Assembly: GCA_031272845.1 (NCBI GenBank) | Contig: JAISTA010000229.1 | Coordinates: 1-6,510 of the forward strand | Length of the DNA stretch: 6,510 nt | Origin: Oscillospiraceae bacterium | GTDB taxonomy: Bacteria > Bacillota > Clostridia > Oscillospirales > Oscillospiraceae | Direction: 5' to 3' | Shown here: one piece after another, positions 6,092-6,510 of the stretch | Layout: each line of letters opens with the position of its first letter | Position numbering within the stretch: position 1 is the stretch's first letter | Program-made: the position numbers and the translations under genes | Notes under the pieces: model-generated | The model's input: only the letters and a program-made list of their open reading frames with translations | Database searches by the model: none | What the model was told of the DNA's origin: nothing

Positions 6092-6113
6092 GGGACGTCG
6101 AGGACGCCGTCCC
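6092..6113. repeat. GGGACG hairpin, copy 4 (mirror of 5615)
   Basis: GGGACG and CGTCCC enclose TCGAGGACGC. It is the exact reverse complement of 5615-5636 and is followed by CCTACGGAAACG, matching the flank of that copy. Confidence 0.8.
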
Positions 6114-6429
6114 CTACGGAAACGGGGCGGTAACGGAAGACGCAAACGCAACGCAAGCCGCACTCATCGCACCCACAACACCCGCCGCGCCGGGACACGC
6201 ATCGACTTGCCGCAACACGCGCGGCAGCGATCGTAGCAGCACCGTCCTTCTGGTAACTACCCCCACCGCACCTCGCGCACACATGCAGCCTAACCTAAGT
6301 ATTTAGCCCTGGACAGGCTTCGCCCCTGCGTGCGGCGGTGCCGAAGCATTCGCCGCGACCACCGCACTTGTCATTGGGTGGGTAGGAACCACATTGCAGC
6401 ACAACTGTGCCCGGCATAAAGCGATTTTG

Positions 6430-6453
6430 CTTCTTTTCTCAAGAGAAAAGAAG
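6430..6453. repeat. Perfect 11-bp hairpin in the right arm
   Basis: CTTCTTTTCTC and GAGAAAAGAAG pair with a two-base AA loop. It occupies the place of the weaker 5277-5293 hairpin of the left arm but has four more base pairs and a different sequence in the middle. Confidence 0.75.
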
Positions 6454-6465
6454 TCGCCCCTTTTT

Positions 6466-6499
6466 GGTTACTTTTTCCGGCGAAGCGGAAAAAGTAACC
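6466..6499. repeat. 34-bp palindrome near the right outer end
   Basis: This is the same GGTTACTTTTTCCG / CGGAAAAAGTAACC palindrome as at 5231-5264, with loop GCGAAG, at the mirror-image position of the inverted repeat. Confidence 0.9.
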
Positions 6500-6510
6500 G
6501 CCCGCCGCGT

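Larger units (their letters stand above)
5922..6510 (-). repeat. Right arm of the large inverted repeat, running off the window
   Basis: This is the reverse complement of the left arm with scattered substitutions and small indels. It contains the mirror hairpins at 5923-5944, 6092-6113, 6330-6367, 6399-6410, 6430-6453 and 6466-6499. The match is still perfect at the last base of the window, so the true outer end of this arm is not visible. The diversity of substitutions argues that the arms are an old duplication or two independently diverged copies rather than a recent foldback or assembly artefact. Confidence 0.9.

Noticed and set aside
5637..6236. 199-codon open frame on the + strand across the inverted repeat
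   Set aside because: It crosses the left arm, spacer and right arm, so its two halves are reverse complements of the same element. It starts at TTG without a ribosome site and is Arg/Pro/Gly-rich.
5220..6510. CRISPR array or insertion sequence
   Set aside because: There are no short direct repeats at regular 60-70 bp intervals with unique spacers, and no transposase frame is present in the arms or spacer.

Overview
The window looks like chromosomal DNA of a moderately GC-rich member of the Bacillota, probably a clostridial or Oscillospirales-type gut anaerobe. This is inferred from purine-rich Shine-Dalgarno sites, TTG start usage, a pair of DUF4330-type membrane proteins beside a GT4 glycosyltransferase, and the small four-helix membrane proteins. 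No rRNA or tRNA gene was seen to fix the taxonomy.

Positions 1-4858 are densely coding and every gene is on the + strand. The order is: the 3' end of gyrB (DNA gyrase subunit B); two small, tandem, evidently paralogous four-helix membrane proteins of unknown function; a complete branched-chain aminotransferase (ilvE); two overlapping single-pass membrane proteins of the DUF4330 type; and a GT4 family glycosyltransferase with a TTG start. The last three genes are tightly packed (8-nt overlap, then a 31-nt gap) and end at a strong intrinsic terminator at 4886-4930. They look like one operon for a cell-surface glycan function. The gyrB and ilvE genes are housekeeping genes with no obvious functional tie to their neighbours.

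Positions 4931-6510 hold no credible gene. First come two degenerate tandem units about 120 bp apart (4948-5200) sharing an identical 20-nt core. Then comes a very large imperfect inverted repeat: a left arm of about 586 bp (5220-5805), a spacer of about 116 bp (5806-5921) and a right arm of about 589 bp (5922-6510). The outermost 65 bp of the two arms are perfect reverse complements, and the window stops inside the right arm. Each arm is itself a string of small hairpins, and several stay foldable although their sequences differ between arms. This multi-hairpin element is the most unusual thing in the window. It may be two oppositely oriented copies of a structured interspersed repeat, a non-autonomous mobile element, or a template for structured RNA.
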